The notes under the pieces: model-generated
Database searches by the model: none
Told to the model about the DNA's origin: nothing
What the model saw: the letters and a program-made list of their open reading frames with translations, nothing else
Made by a program: the position numbers and the translations under genes
Part shown: piece by piece, positions 1 to 8,613 of the stretch
How positions within the stretch are numbered: the stretch's first letter is position 1
Layout: each line of letters begins with the position of its first letter
Assembly: GCA_002498845.1 (NCBI GenBank)
Contig: DAJC01000036.1
Span: forward strand, 21,805-45,576
DNA length: 23,772 nt
From: Thermoplasmatales archaeon UBA509
GTDB taxonomy: Archaea > Thermoplasmatota > Thermoplasmata > Thermoplasmatales > Thermoplasmataceae
Reading direction: 5' to 3'

Positions 1-2112
1 TTCTATCTGGCAAGGTATGGCAACGCAGATGTTTTCACCACGCAGTTTGAATCCAATGGAGCGAGACGGGCATTTCCATGTGTGGACCATCCTTTCTACA
101 AGGCAACCTTTGATCTTTCCCTTGATATAGACAAAGATCTTGATGCCATATCCAACATGCCGGTGAAATCAGTGGTAGAGAATGGCGGAAGGAAAACCGT
201 GGTCTTCGGCAGGACACCACGGATGTCCACATACCTGCTTTACATAGGTGCAGGGAAGTTTGATTTCAGGTCAGTAATGCACGGCAGCACCGAGATCATC
301 CTGGCAGCACCCCATGGGGGGCTCACCAGATCAGACTTTCCGGTTGAAATTGCAGGCAGGGTGCTGGAACTTTACGGGGAATACTTTGGGATACCATACA
401 TGCTGCCCAAGCTCCACCTGATTTCCGTGCCGGAGTTCGGTGCAGGCGCAATGGAGAACTGGGGGGCAATCACTTTCAGGGAGATATATCTGTCCATAGA
501 TGATTCCACCGGATCATCCAACTACAAGAGCATTGCGGAAGTCATAGCGCACGAGCTGGCGCACCAGTGGTTCGGGGACCTCGTGACAATGGAGTGGTGG
601 AACGATCTATGGCTCAACGAGAGCTTTGCCACATTCATGTCATACAAGATCATAGATGTCATAAAACCTGAATGGGATGCCACCGGCGATCTCATAAACC
701 TGAGAACCGAGGGTGCCCTGAAGAACGATGCGCTGAAGAATTCACACCCCATTGATGCAACCGTCAGGGATCCGGAGGAGATTGCCCAGATATTCGACGA
801 GATAAGCTACGGAAAGGGTGCAAGCATACTCAGGATGATAGAGGGATATGCAGGCAAGGACAACTTCAGGAATGGCATAAGGAAATACCTGAAGGATCAT
901 GAATACGGCAATGCAAAGGGTTCAGACCTCTGGGAATCAATAGAGAAGGCATCAGGAATGCCAGTGTCAAGGATAATGGAGGCATGGATCAGAAGAAAGG
1001 GTTATCCGGTTATTCTGGCCAGCCGTGACGGCGATGCAGTGAAACTGAGGCAGGAGCAGTTCCTCCTTGATGGAAGCAGCACAAACGAGACCTGGCCAGT
1101 ACCTCTCACAATTGTAAGGGAAAACGGAACAGAATCCGTGCTTATGGAAGATCGTGAAATGAAGATTCCAGCAGCTGGATTCATAAAGCTGAACAGCGAC
1201 TTCACAGGCTTCTACAGGACGGTATACGACAGCGGCCTGTTTGCGTCTGTTTCAGAAAGCAGGAAGAGCATTTCGGGGCATGATCTCTGGGGTCTTGCGA
1301 ACGATCTGTATGCTGCACTGCAGTCCGGCAGGATTCCGTACGGTGATTATATGGGGGGCATCATGTCCATATGGGATGCCACTGATCCACTGGTTCTCCA
1401 GGAGATCAACAGCCAGATGAACTCGCTTTACCTGCTGAAGCCCCACAGCAAATCGGTGAGGGAAGCTGCAATGAAGTTTGCCTCCATGCACCTGGAACGG
1501 CTGGGAGAAAAACATCCCGGTGAGGAGATCAACATCTCAATAGCAAGGGCCGCCCTCTCATTGACCCTGTCTCTGGTTGATGACAGGTTTGCGGCAGCCA
1601 TGGCGGAAAAATTCAGCAGATACTTCAGCCTTGATCCGGACATAAGGCAGGTTGTGGCCATAAGCTATGCGAGGACAACAGGGGATTTCGATTCCCTGAA
1701 GGAAACACTGGCCAGATGCGTAACGGACGAGGATCGGACAAAGATAATTGGTGCAATGGGCTGGCTGGGGAAGCCCGAGTCACTTGGCAGCGCACTGGAT
1801 CTCATCAGGAACGGCCAGGTGAAAAAGCAGGACACGGGGAGATTCTACATCTCGGCGGCAAACTGCCCGGATTCAAGGGAATTCCTCCTGACAAACTTTG
1901 ATTTCATGGTTCGCCAGCTCAAGGAGGTCTTCGTGGGATCAAGGGTACCGTCAAGAACCATAGAGGCAACGGTGCCCCTCATAGGAATCGGCAGAGAGGC
2001 TGAGATGAGGCGCCTGCTTCAGGGATATACATCACCGGATCTCCAGACAGGAGTTAAAAAATCACTTGAGGGTCTGAATGTCAATATAAGGATGGCAAAG
2101 GCCATTCCTTAG
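1..2112 (+). CDS. M1-family zinc aminopeptidase (tricorn interacting factor F2/F3-like), 5' end outside window
   Basis: Cytosolic metallo-aminopeptidase that, in Thermoplasma, trims peptides released by the tricorn protease. The reading frame is open from base 1, and the segment ahead of GTG 82 already reads as M1 family sequence ([20 protein letters not shown]), so GTG 82 is internal. About 70-80 N-terminal residues are probably missing, judged from the family length of roughly 780. Visible motifs are GAMEN at 445-459 (substrate N-terminus recognition), zinc site HELAH at 550-564 with the third ligand Glu (NES) at 619-621, giving the standard HExxH-x18-E spacing, and the catalytic-Tyr region ISYGKGAS near 799. 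The C-terminal two-thirds is the helical domain typical of these enzymes. The stop lies 3 nt from the stop of the convergent tldE-like gene, so there is no room for a separate terminator. Choice between F2 and F3 is not possible by eye. Confidence 0.93.
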   Translation, partial: FYLARYGNADVFTTQFESNGARRAFPCVDHPFYKATFDLSLDIDKDLDAISNMPVKSVVENGGRKTVVFGRTPRMSTYLLYIGAGKFDFRSVMHGSTEIILAAPHGGLTRSDFPVEIAGRVLELYGEYFGIPYMLPKLHLISVPEFGAGAMENWGAITFREIYLSIDDSTGSSNYKSIAEVIAHELAHQWFGDLVTMEWWNDLWLNESFATFMSYKIIDVIKPEWDATGDLINLRTEGALKNDALKNSHPIDATVRDPEEIAQIFDEISYGKGASILRMIEGYAGKDNFRNGIRKYLKDHEYGNAKGSDLWESIEKASGMPVSRIMEAWIRRKGYPVILASRDGDAVKLRQEQFLLDGSSTNETWPVPLTIVRENGTESVLMEDREMKIPAAGFIKLNSDFTGFYRTVYDSGLFASVSESRKSISGHDLWGLANDLYAALQSGRIPYGDYMGGIMSIWDATDPLVLQEINSQMNSLYLLKPHSKSVREAAMKFASMHLERLGEKHPGEEINISIARAALSLTLSLVDDRFAAAMAEKFSRYFSLDPDIRQVVAISYARTTGDFDSLKETLARCVTDEDRTKIIGAMGWLGKPESLGSALDLIRNGQVKKQDTGRFYISAANCPDSREFLLTNFDFMVRQLKEVFVGSRVPSRTIEATVPLIGIGREAEMRRLLQGYTSPDLQTGVKKSLEGLNVNIRMAKAIP

Positions 2113-2115
2113 GTT

Positions 2116-3426
2116 TCAGAAGGCCTTGCTTATGTTTATCCCGTCAACCATCACGTAGGGCATTGTTGAGGCGGATATCTCCTCCCACCATTTTACCCTC
2201 TTTCTTTCTCTGGAAATTGCAGTCACGTTTTTCAGTATATCCATGACAGAATCGCTGATCCTTATGCCGGAGAGCGCACCCTGAACTTCACCGCCTTTGA
2301 CAAGGAAAACCCCGTCCCTGGGAACCGTGGAGAAAATGCCGTTCCTGTAATCCTGGAATCTGGTGTACCAGGCATTGTTTATGAGCAGCCCGTCCTCAAG
2401 ATCATCCAGCATGTTTTCGAATCTGGTTTTTCCCGCGTTGAGGCTCATCTGCCATGCTCGGGGAGATATTATTCCGGCATTGCCTGTGGTTCCGGTACCA
2501 GCCCGCGTGGCAGTGGATGTTGAGTGAAGATAGCTCTTAAGTTTCCCCTGGCCGATGATCTCAAGCCTTGAGGTGGGGGTCCCCTCGTCGTCGCACATTC
2601 GTGATCCAACGCCACTGTAATCCTCAGGGTCATCGTAGAGGCTGAATTCCCCTGTGGAGATTTCCTTTCCAAGCATTCCTGCAAAGCAGCTTAGCCCGGT
2701 TTCCACTGCGTAATAGGAGAGGAATCCGGAACTGTAGGAGAGTATGTTCCCCATTACGTATGGTGAAAGCAGGACCCTGAATTTTCCCGGATTGATCTCT
2801 GACATCCGGCTGGTAGCAGAGGCTGTTGCGGCAGCTTCTGATCCCATCTCCTCGAAGGTTTTTCCTGTTGGGGATGTGCTGAATCCGAAATGCTGGGCCT
2901 CCTGTCCTGTGAACGGCCCTTTGAAAGCCCTGATGACACCCTCGAGGCCTCCGGTGCTGAACTGGCATTCATTATAGCTGGTCTTCACTGTGATTTCAGA
3001 ATTCCTGTTGTATATGAGGCCTGCAGCACGTTCGGCACCGGCTGCAAGTGATCCGTTGATCATTGCGTTCTGCAGGTCCTGTAAATCAGCGGACTGGAAA
3101 TGTGATCTCATTCCATTACCGTATGTCTGGTGTTCCCTGTTAATGGAGACAAATGAAGGGTTTTCGGGCGTCCGCAGGGCAACTTCCTTAAGCCTTATAA
3201 TGGCCTGATCCACAGAAGCAGGGTCCTTGATCACTGTTGAAACAGTCCTGCCGTTCATGGCGGCAAAGACGGAGAGATTTTCCTCATCCCAGTAATTGTG
3301 CAGGTCAGTGCTGCTGGCGGAGAACCTGATCTGTTCAACATTCTCCCTTGCAAACTCCAGTGCAATCTCCTGGAACCCTTCCTTCTGGAGCCTCCTGAAG
3401 ACATCATCAACAAGGTCTGCTGTCAC
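2116..3426 (-). CDS. tldE: TldE/PmbA-like subunit of a TldD/TldE metalloprotease
   Basis: Partner subunit of the TldD/E peptidase, which in bacteria degrades unfolded peptides and processes some modified peptides. Here it is probably a general cytosolic peptide protease. The protein is 436 aa from the chosen start and lacks the HExxxH motif, as expected for the non-catalytic PmbA/TldE half. Conserved family features include the Gly-rich C-terminal half and a segment like DDEGTPTSRLEIIGQGKLKS (residues 290-310 or so). An upstream in-frame ATG at 3471 lies inside tldD. I prefer GTG 3426, which overlaps the tldD stop in a GTGA (3423-3426) and has a GAGAGGTG ribosome-binding sequence about 10 nt upstream. 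It is the last gene of the four-gene minus-strand operon and ends tail to tail with the aminopeptidase gene. Confidence 0.88.
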   Translation of the reverse strand: MTADLVDDVFRRLQKEGFQEIALEFARENVEQIRFSASSTDLHNYWDEENLSVFAAMNGRTVSTVIKDPASVDQAIIRLKEVALRTPENPSFVSINREHQTYGNGMRSHFQSADLQDLQNAMINGSLAAGAERAAGLIYNRNSEITVKTSYNECQFSTGGLEGVIRAFKGPFTGQEAQHFGFSTSPTGKTFEEMGSEAAATASATSRMSEINPGKFRVLLSPYVMGNILSYSSGFLSYYAVETGLSCFAGMLGKEISTGEFSLYDDPEDYSGVGSRMCDDEGTPTSRLEIIGQGKLKSYLHSTSTATRAGTGTTGNAGIISPRAWQMSLNAGKTRFENMLDDLEDGLLINNAWYTRFQDYRNGIFSTVPRDGVFLVKGGEVQGALSGIRISDSVMDILKNVTAISRERKRVKWWEEISASTMPYVMVDGINISKAF

Positions 3427-4811
3427 TGTATGTACACCTCTCTGAGCCTCATGTGTGGTCCACCCATCCACACGTCAACTCCCTGTTCCGGGTCACCCTT
3501 TCCGCACATTCCCGCACTGAATTCCAGATCTCTGCCTACAGCGTCCACGGCACTGTAAAAATTGATGGTGGTTGTTTCTATCACCGGCCTGCGGACCCTT
3601 CCTGACAGGTCTCCGTTTGTTATGAGGTACGCCTCCTTTCCAACATACTTCTCATTGAATCTTATATCGTCAATATTCCATTCCGTGAATGATTTAATGT
3701 ATATGCCCTTTCTGACGCCCTCGAAGAGCTCCTCGAACCTGTAATCTCCCGGTTCGATATATGTGGTGCTCATTCTGGCAAGCGGTTCCATGTCCCATGA
3801 GGAAGACCGTCCTCCGGCATTTGAATCTCTGCCTATCATGGAAGCACTCTCCCTGTTCAGGATAAATTCATCTGTGTAACCTTTCCTGTAGAGGTAACGC
3901 TTCCTGGATGGAACGCCCTCATCATCATATCTGTAGTAGCCGAAGCTTCCCTGTATTGTTGGGTCATCTATGACACTGACGTTTTCAGAGCCTATCCTGA
4001 AGGGAAACTTCTTGCCTGTCAGGAATGATTCACCTGCAAGCGCTCCTTCCCTCCCAACGATTCGGTCATACTCGGTGGGATGTCCGCACGATTCATGTGC
4101 AACTATTCCCGAAATCTCCGGACCAACGATTATGTCGAACTTTCCCGGTGAAGGTCTCGGCGCAGATGCGCTCTCATGCAGATCCCTGACATCACTGGTT
4201 ATCCTTTCCTCCAGATTCAGGGAATCCAGGTACTCATATCCTGAGGATGATCCATATTCCTTTGTTGACTGCTCAAATTCACCGTTCTCAATGACACCCA
4301 CCATGTAGAAGTAATAAAGCCTGGCAACATCGCCCCTGATATCGCTTCCCACTGAATTGACGTAATGCTGCTTCATGCGCTTGTCATGTATGACATTCAT
4401 CCTGACATCGGCACCTGCAGCCTTCATGAGTGAATCGAAATCTCTGGCAAGTGTCACCCTGTCCTCCACGGACATATTCTCAATGGGCTTTCTCTGGTTC
4501 ACCTTCCAGCTGTCCTTTATGCTATTTCCTTCCCAGATGGAGGATTTGCCTGGCTTCATTGAAATTCTCACGGCATGATCGATTGCCTCCTTAAGGCGTC
4601 CCCAGTCCTCTCTGTCGCAGTATGCCATGGCTATGCTGTTGTTTATCACCCTGACTGCATATCCGCTTTCCTTTCCAGAATCCATCCCCTCAAATTCAGA
4701 GTTCCTGTAGGACAGATCATTTGTCAGTATCTCCATATATCGGGCTTCGGAATATCTTGAGCTTCTGGACGCATATTCCAGCGCCCTGTCTATGAGTTCA
4801 CCTCCCATCAC
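3423..4811 (-). CDS. tldD: TldD-like zinc metalloprotease subunit
   Basis: Catalytic subunit of the TldD/E heterodimer. The zinc motif HESCGH (HExxxH) is at about residues 239-244, and the downstream family cysteine lies in the C-terminal MCGKGD segment (about residue 434), which supplies a further zinc ligand in known TldD. The length of 462 aa is near the family norm. Two adjacent starts are possible: GTG 4811, which gives a GTGA overlap with the upstream stop exactly like the tldD/tldE junction, or ATG 4808. They differ by one residue. An AAGGCG sequence about 8 nt before GTG 4811 slightly favours the former. Overlaps on both sides imply translational coupling with the CBS gene before it and tldE after it. 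Confidence 0.92.
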   Translation of the reverse strand: MMGGELIDRALEYASRSSRYSEARYMEILTNDLSYRNSEFEGMDSGKESGYAVRVINNSIAMAYCDREDWGRLKEAIDHAVRISMKPGKSSIWEGNSIKDSWKVNQRKPIENMSVEDRVTLARDFDSLMKAAGADVRMNVIHDKRMKQHYVNSVGSDIRGDVARLYYFYMVGVIENGEFEQSTKEYGSSSGYEYLDSLNLEERITSDVRDLHESASAPRPSPGKFDIIVGPEISGIVAHESCGHPTEYDRIVGREGALAGESFLTGKKFPFRIGSENVSVIDDPTIQGSFGYYRYDDEGVPSRKRYLYRKGYTDEFILNRESASMIGRDSNAGGRSSSWDMEPLARMSTTYIEPGDYRFEELFEGVRKGIYIKSFTEWNIDDIRFNEKYVGKEAYLITNGDLSGRVRRPVIETTTINFYSAVDAVGRDLEFSAGMCGKGDPEQGVDVWMGGPHMRLREVYIQ

Positions 4812-5911
4812 TGCTTCGCCTTGTCCTTCTTCAGCAGGTTCTCATAGGTCTCGAATATCTTTGCTATGCACTTTCCAAAGTTCCAGTCATAGTCGCTTAC
4901 AGACATATTCAGGCTGCCGGCAAAGAGTTTTGTCCTGACGGAGTACTTAATCCTGCCTTCTGAGTGGTATTTTGCAACATGCACGTTGAATGTGCCGCTC
5001 TTGACGCCAGACATCTTGCCAAGCTTGCTCAGGAACTTTCCCGCCTCAAAGTAGATGATGTCATACAGATCATCGTCATAGGGTCCAAGGCCTGAGACCT
5101 GCACAAGAACTCCTGCCCTGCTCCTGCCCACGTCCATTGCATTGATGACATCATATACGTCAACAACTCCTACAATCCTGTCAGAACCGTCCACAACAGG
5201 TACAACATGAAGCCCGTTAGACACCATTATTGATGTAAGGTCCTCAACTGAGTCTGTTGGCTTCACGGACACCGGCTGAGACATTATGGAGGCAACCTTT
5301 ATGTCATTCTTCTCGGGGTTGCTGATCCAGTCCCTTCTGCCATGGCCTTCCTTGCCCGGCATTATGGCGTCGCCGCTTAGCTCATCTATGCGCAGTATGC
5401 CGGTGAGTTTTCCATTACCGTCAGATACAGGAATTTCTGTTTCATCCAGTCCCCTGATCTTTTCTATTGCCTGTTCCAGGTTCTCATCTTCCCTGGCGGT
5501 TATGGGGTCATCTGACATGATCTCTGAAACCCTGAGCTGTCCAGGCTTGACAATTGATGAGATGTTCTTCAGGATATCCGTTCTTGAAAGGAGGCCAACC
5601 AGAAGTCCCTTCTGTACCACAGGCAGTGCCGGAACTCCAGCTTCCCTGAAAAGCCTTATGGCAGAATTGATGTTATCGCCGGGACTCAGTTTCGGAGTCT
5701 TTATCATTACTGTCTCAACCTTTGAGGCGGGGAATATGCTTCTCCTGCGCAGGATTTCCCTGTAGCTCAGCATACCAAGATAGCGCTTTCCCGAAAGTAC
5801 AGGAATCTGGTGCACGCCCGTGTCCCTCATTCTTGACAGGGCTTCTCCAACGCTTTCAGTGTTGCTCACAGTTACAAGATCCTTGGTGATCATTATGTCA
5901 CTGACTTTCAT
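4808..5911 (-). CDS. Four-CBS-domain protein with a C-terminal HPF/ribosome-hibernation-like domain
   Basis: The protein is 367 aa. Four CBS repeats occupy about residues 1-270; each begins with a V-x-x-I/V-M signature (MKVSDIMITKD, ETVMIKTPK, RVSEIMSDDP, ASIMSQPVSV) and ends with a G-[ILV]-[LV] strand. CBS pairs usually bind adenine nucleotides, so a nucleotide-responsive regulator is likely. The last 100 residues (FNVHVAKY..., KYSVRTKLFA, SDYDWNFGKCI) look like the alpha/beta fold of HPF/RaiA proteins, which bind the small ribosomal subunit. That reading is by eye and moderate. The start chosen is ATG 5911, just after the glyA stop (TAATATG), with AGGTG 6 nt upstream. An in-frame GTG at 5920 lies inside glyA. 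The gene sits between glyA and tldD, which does not by itself define its role. Confidence 0.85.
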   Translation of the reverse strand: MKVSDIMITKDLVTVSNTESVGEALSRMRDTGVHQIPVLSGKRYLGMLSYREILRRRSIFPASKVETVMIKTPKLSPGDNINSAIRLFREAGVPALPVVQKGLLVGLLSRTDILKNISSIVKPGQLRVSEIMSDDPITAREDENLEQAIEKIRGLDETEIPVSDGNGKLTGILRIDELSGDAIMPGKEGHGRRDWISNPEKNDIKVASIMSQPVSVKPTDSVEDLTSIMVSNGLHVVPVVDGSDRIVGVVDVYDVINAMDVGRSRAGVLVQVSGLGPYDDDLYDIIYFEAGKFLSKLGKMSGVKSGTFNVHVAKYHSEGRIKYSVRTKLFAGSLNMSVSDYDWNFGKCIAKIFETYENLLKKDKAKQ

Positions 5912-5912
5912 A

Positions 5913-7091
5913 TTATGCACCTGTATAGTGTATTCTCAATTCCTTTATTAGGTCACTGACTTCCTGACTTACATTCTTCCCGGACAGGGCACTGCTTATG
6001 AGTTCTGCAATCCGACCCATATCGCTGAATCCCATCCGGCTTATCTCAGAAGTGCCTATCCTCCCTTCCCTGTCCACGATGATTCCGTTATCTTCAAGAA
6101 TCCGGGATGCTGATTCAAAGCTCATACCCCTGCTCTGGAAATAATTGCCATCAAGTGCAATCTGGTGTGTCTCCGAATACCACGGCGAAAATTTTACTCC
6201 CACGCCATTCTCATGCAGTTCCTTTCCAAGGTGCCTTGAGTTTCGGACAACACCTGCTGCATAGTCCCTGCCGTATTTTGTCATTTCCTCCAGCGCAACT
6301 CCAAGTGCAGCTATCCTTGACGGGTGATAATTGTCCATGGTTCTCCAGGTGATGTTCTTTCTTATCCTGGTGAAAATGTCCTCATTGTTTGTCAGTATGA
6401 TGCCGCCCTGTGGGCCGAAGAACGACTTGTGTGTCGATCCGAAGAGAAGATCACAGTATTCAAGCACGTCCTTCTGGAAGGCCTGGCCTGCAATGAGGCC
6501 CATTACGTGTGATCCATCGTATGCAAGGTATGAATTGTACGCATCACACATTTCCCTGATGGGTTTCAGGTCATAGTGCTTCAGGAAGAAGGACTGTCCC
6601 AGAACCATAAGGGAGGGGCTGGATGCCTTCATGGCCTTCTCAAGCTTCTGAAGATTTATTTCCTGGGATGCTTCATCATAGGGGATCTCATAGTTCTGGA
6701 AACCGAACATCTGGGGCAGATATCCATTCTGATAGCCGGTATATCCTCCATTCTTCTCAGCGATTGACATCATGTTCTCCCTCTTGCTCATTAGCGAGAG
6801 GATAACCATCTCGGCTGCGATATGCCCCCCCAGGGGTCTCACTTCGGCATACTTTGATCCATACAGGGTGGCTGCCAGTTTTTCAGTTTCATGTAGTATC
6901 TCTTCCGTATACTGTGTTCCCCCATAGGCATCGCCCTTGCTTGGATCAAGCACAAGTGAATATCTGGATGCAAGATCTGAGGAAAGAGCTTCCCTGGCAT
7001 CCATGCTCATAACGTTTTCAGATGCCTGGAGATTCAACGATTCTGATCTGTACTTTTCATGCTTCTTTACAAGCTTCAGGATTTCACTCAT
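5913..7091 (-). CDS. glyA: Serine hydroxymethyltransferase-like PLP enzyme (divergent)
   Basis: Fold-type I PLP enzyme expected to interconvert serine and glycine with a folate-type C1 carrier. The protein is 392 aa. Family landmarks are SLNLQASENVMS (compare the ELIASEN motif) at residues 18-30, YGGTQYTEEIL at 56-66, the Asp/His pair YDGSHVMGL around 191-199, and the PLP lysine in GSTHKSFFGPQGG, with Lys about 222. The segment VRPLGGHIAAE at 84-94 replaces the usual VQPHSGSQAN, so substrate or cofactor use may differ. Start chosen is ATG 7091 with GGGGGAAGG upstream. An earlier in-frame ATG at 7136 lies only about 13 nt from the TATA box near 7150, ahead of the expected transcription start. 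It is the first gene of the minus-strand operon. Confidence 0.85.
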   Translation of the reverse strand: MSEILKLVKKHEKYRSESLNLQASENVMSMDAREALSSDLASRYSLVLDPSKGDAYGGTQYTEEILHETEKLAATLYGSKYAEVRPLGGHIAAEMVILSLMSKRENMMSIAEKNGGYTGYQNGYLPQMFGFQNYEIPYDEASQEINLQKLEKAMKASSPSLMVLGQSFFLKHYDLKPIREMCDAYNSYLAYDGSHVMGLIAGQAFQKDVLEYCDLLFGSTHKSFFGPQGGIILTNNEDIFTRIRKNITWRTMDNYHPSRIAALGVALEEMTKYGRDYAAGVVRNSRHLGKELHENGVGVKFSPWYSETHQIALDGNYFQSRGMSFESASRILEDNGIIVDREGRIGTSEISRMGFSDMGRIAELISSALSGKNVSQEVSDLIKELRIHYTGA

Positions 7092-7148
7092 GATACAACC
7101 TTCCCCCGCCATGATAAGGCAGTGTGCTCCAATCAATGCATATCCCGG

Positions 7149-7156
7149 TATTTAAT
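7149..7156 (-). promoter_or_regulatory. TATA box for the glyA-CBS-tldD-tldE operon
   Basis: On the minus strand the sequence reads ATTAAATA, preceded by purine-rich GTCAAG that could serve as a BRE. The expected transcription start is about 7125, leaving a roughly 35-nt leader that contains the GGGGGAAGG ribosome-binding site before ATG 7091. Confidence 0.6.
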
Positions 7157-7803
7157 CTTGACACCTCATTCATAGGTTTTCCCAGCGAAGAATGCTCATC
7201 TGAAATTTTTCAAAGGGAATCACTTCAAAGGCAAGAAATCTCGAATTCGTCCCGCCAGGGAAATCTAACATCACTTAATATGAAATATGCTGAAAACTAT
7301 TACGGATGTGGATTATGGCTGAATTATTCTTTGTCGTCCTTTGCAATTCAGTCAAAACAAAACCGCCGGAAGCTTGAAAGATTTATGGCAAGTCCGAATG
7401 CGTGTCATACAAAATTGCGAAAAAGCTCCTAAAGAAACTGTAAGTCAGAAACGAAATATGACCTGCATGCAGTGTACGTGGTTTTATTCCATATCGTTTC
7501 CACATGCAAATCAAAGAAATGTAAGGCGCTTTTCAAGACCCTGTTCAGGTGGTGGGATGAGACGGAACCTCTATGTTCATCCTGTAAAGGTACGTTAATC
7601 CAGAGAATTACCGGGCTGAAAACGCAATAAGATTAATCTTGGCGCAAGAGAAAATGCTTGAAGGACCTTGATCGCAGAGTAGAGCTGGCGATTTCGCAAT
7701 GGAATTCTGTGCCATCGAACCGCAGAGAACGAATGGGCAGATTATATTCAGAACCGATCCTGGATGATTACAGATGGATGAAGTCCTGCCAAACTTGTTC
7801 CAG
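7157..7803. other. Gene-poor stretch with decayed coding fragments
   Basis: There is no gene I can support over about 650 bases. Two open fragments on the + strand read like former coding sequence without convincing starts. One runs about 7434-7630 and ends in KALFKTLFRWWDETEPLCSS and a second CxxC-type cysteine pair, suggesting a zinc-ribbon remnant. The other runs about 7637-7825 and contains RLYSEPILDDYRWMKSCQTC; it has only a TTG (7658) as a possible start and runs through the promoter of the next gene. A 22-codon ATG ORF at 7774-7842 overlaps the TTG start of the HTH-10 gene. I read the region as remnants plus promoter. Confidence 0.45.
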
Positions 7804-7811
7804 TTTAAATA
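7804..7811 (+). promoter_or_regulatory. TATA box for the first HTH-10 regulator gene
   Basis: TTTAAATA lies about 28-35 nt ahead of the TTG start at 7839, so transcription should begin around 7832-7836 with a very short leader. The 12-mer TTAAATATGAGG (7805-7816) covering it also occurs in the upstream region of the paralogous regulator gene (13663-13674). Confidence 0.5.
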
Positions 7812-7838
7812 TGAGGAGATCATAGGAAAGAGGGTAAA

Positions 7839-8468
7839 TTGATAGAGGCAGAGATTCGATTCGTCAGGCCCGTTGAATGGATATCTGAACTAGCTGAGAA
7901 TCATTCTTCCACTGTAAGGATAAGAGATGTTAGAAATGGACGCGGAGGTGTGATGGATCTTGTTGATATTTTCCTCCCGGATGGACACGGAAGTTTGCCC
8001 ACGAAAGGACTTCCGGTAGGTCTGCAAAATGGAAGCGATCGAGTAAAGATAATAGATCAGAATAGGATAACTGCAATCATAGATGCACATAATTGCCCTG
8101 TATGCAGTGCCATTGTGAGATTTGACATTTTTCTCATCGATGCCCGTTCCCACCCTTCAGGGGATGTTAGTATGGTCTTTCTATCGCCTGACGAACAAAC
8201 ATTATCAGAATTTCTGGGTTGTCTTAATGGTGATGGCATGTCTTACATCATAGTGAGAAAGAGTGATATAGACATAAAGCCGCAAATAACTGCCCGTCAG
8301 GAGTTTATTCTTAAAACTGCTCTGGAACTTGGCTATTTTGACTATCCAAAAAGAATTGATCTTAAAGGATTATCAGAACGCCTGGGTATTTCATACACCA
8401 CGATATCGGAGATTCTCCGCAGGGCTGAAAGGAAAATAATTGGGGAGTTCTTCTCCAGAGATTTATGA
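7839..8468 (+). CDS. HTH-10 (bacterio-opsin activator type) transcriptional regulator with CxxC motif
   Basis: DNA-binding regulator of 209 aa. The C-terminal 50 residues (about 153-203: RQEFILKTALELGYFDYP ... RLGISYTTISEILRRAE) are the HTH_10 domain found in haloarchaeal Bat and many archaeal regulators. The N-terminal 145 residues form an unassigned alpha/beta sensor domain with His84 and the pair Cys86-x-x-Cys89 (HNCPVC). The TTG start is supported by the paralogue at 12999-13631, whose protein begins with the same MIEAE and needs no gaps over the first 110 residues. The next gene downstream on the same strand is the DUF2249-cupin gene, separated by 145 nt with its own TATA box, so this regulator is a candidate for controlling it. 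Metal, redox or NO sensing by the cysteines is an inference. Confidence 0.85.
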   Translation: MIEAEIRFVRPVEWISELAENHSSTVRIRDVRNGRGGVMDLVDIFLPDGHGSLPTKGLPVGLQNGSDRVKIIDQNRITAIIDAHNCPVCSAIVRFDIFLIDARSHPSGDVSMVFLSPDEQTLSEFLGCLNGDGMSYIIVRKSDIDIKPQITARQEFILKTALELGYFDYPKRIDLKGLSERLGISYTTISEILRRAERKIIGEFFSRDL

Positions 8469-8487
8469 TACCCGAGTAGAAACTGTG

Positions 8488-8518
8488 CATCATTTTCATA
8501 GGAATCCCCTAAATGATG
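8488..8518. repeat. Inverted repeat after the HTH-10 gene
   Basis: Perfect 8-bp arms CATCATTT (8488-8495) and AAATGATG (8511-8518) with a 15-nt spacer, starting 20 nt after the HTH-10 stop codon. It could be a transcript-end stem or a protein-binding site. No T-rich run follows, so a classical terminator is not evident. Confidence 0.4.
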
Positions 8519-8564
8519 AGGTTCGTCATGGTTTTCCCGAAAAAATGCAGACACAAAACCGATA

Positions 8565-8578
8565 CCTAAATATTTAGG
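8565..8578. promoter_or_regulatory. 14-bp perfect palindrome CCTAAATATTTAGG, candidate operator
   Basis: The palindrome ends 2 nt before the TATA box of the DUF2249-cupin gene, so it occupies the BRE/upstream position. A dimeric regulator bound here would control access of TBP/TFB. The adjacent HTH-10 protein is a plausible binder, but nothing in the sequence proves it. Confidence 0.5.
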
Positions 8579-8580
8579 CA

Positions 8581-8588
8581 TAAATATT
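8581..8588 (+). promoter_or_regulatory. TATA box for the DUF2249-cupin gene
   Basis: TAAATATT lies 25 nt (from its 3' end) ahead of ATG 8614. This is the spacing of a leaderless archaeal transcript; no ribosome-binding sequence is seen before the ATG. Confidence 0.55.
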
Positions 8589-8613
8589 ATCCTAACCAGA
8601 ATGCTCAGACTTC

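Noticed and set aside
5286..5765. 159-codon open frame on the + strand
   Set aside because: Antisense to the CBS repeats; no independent support.
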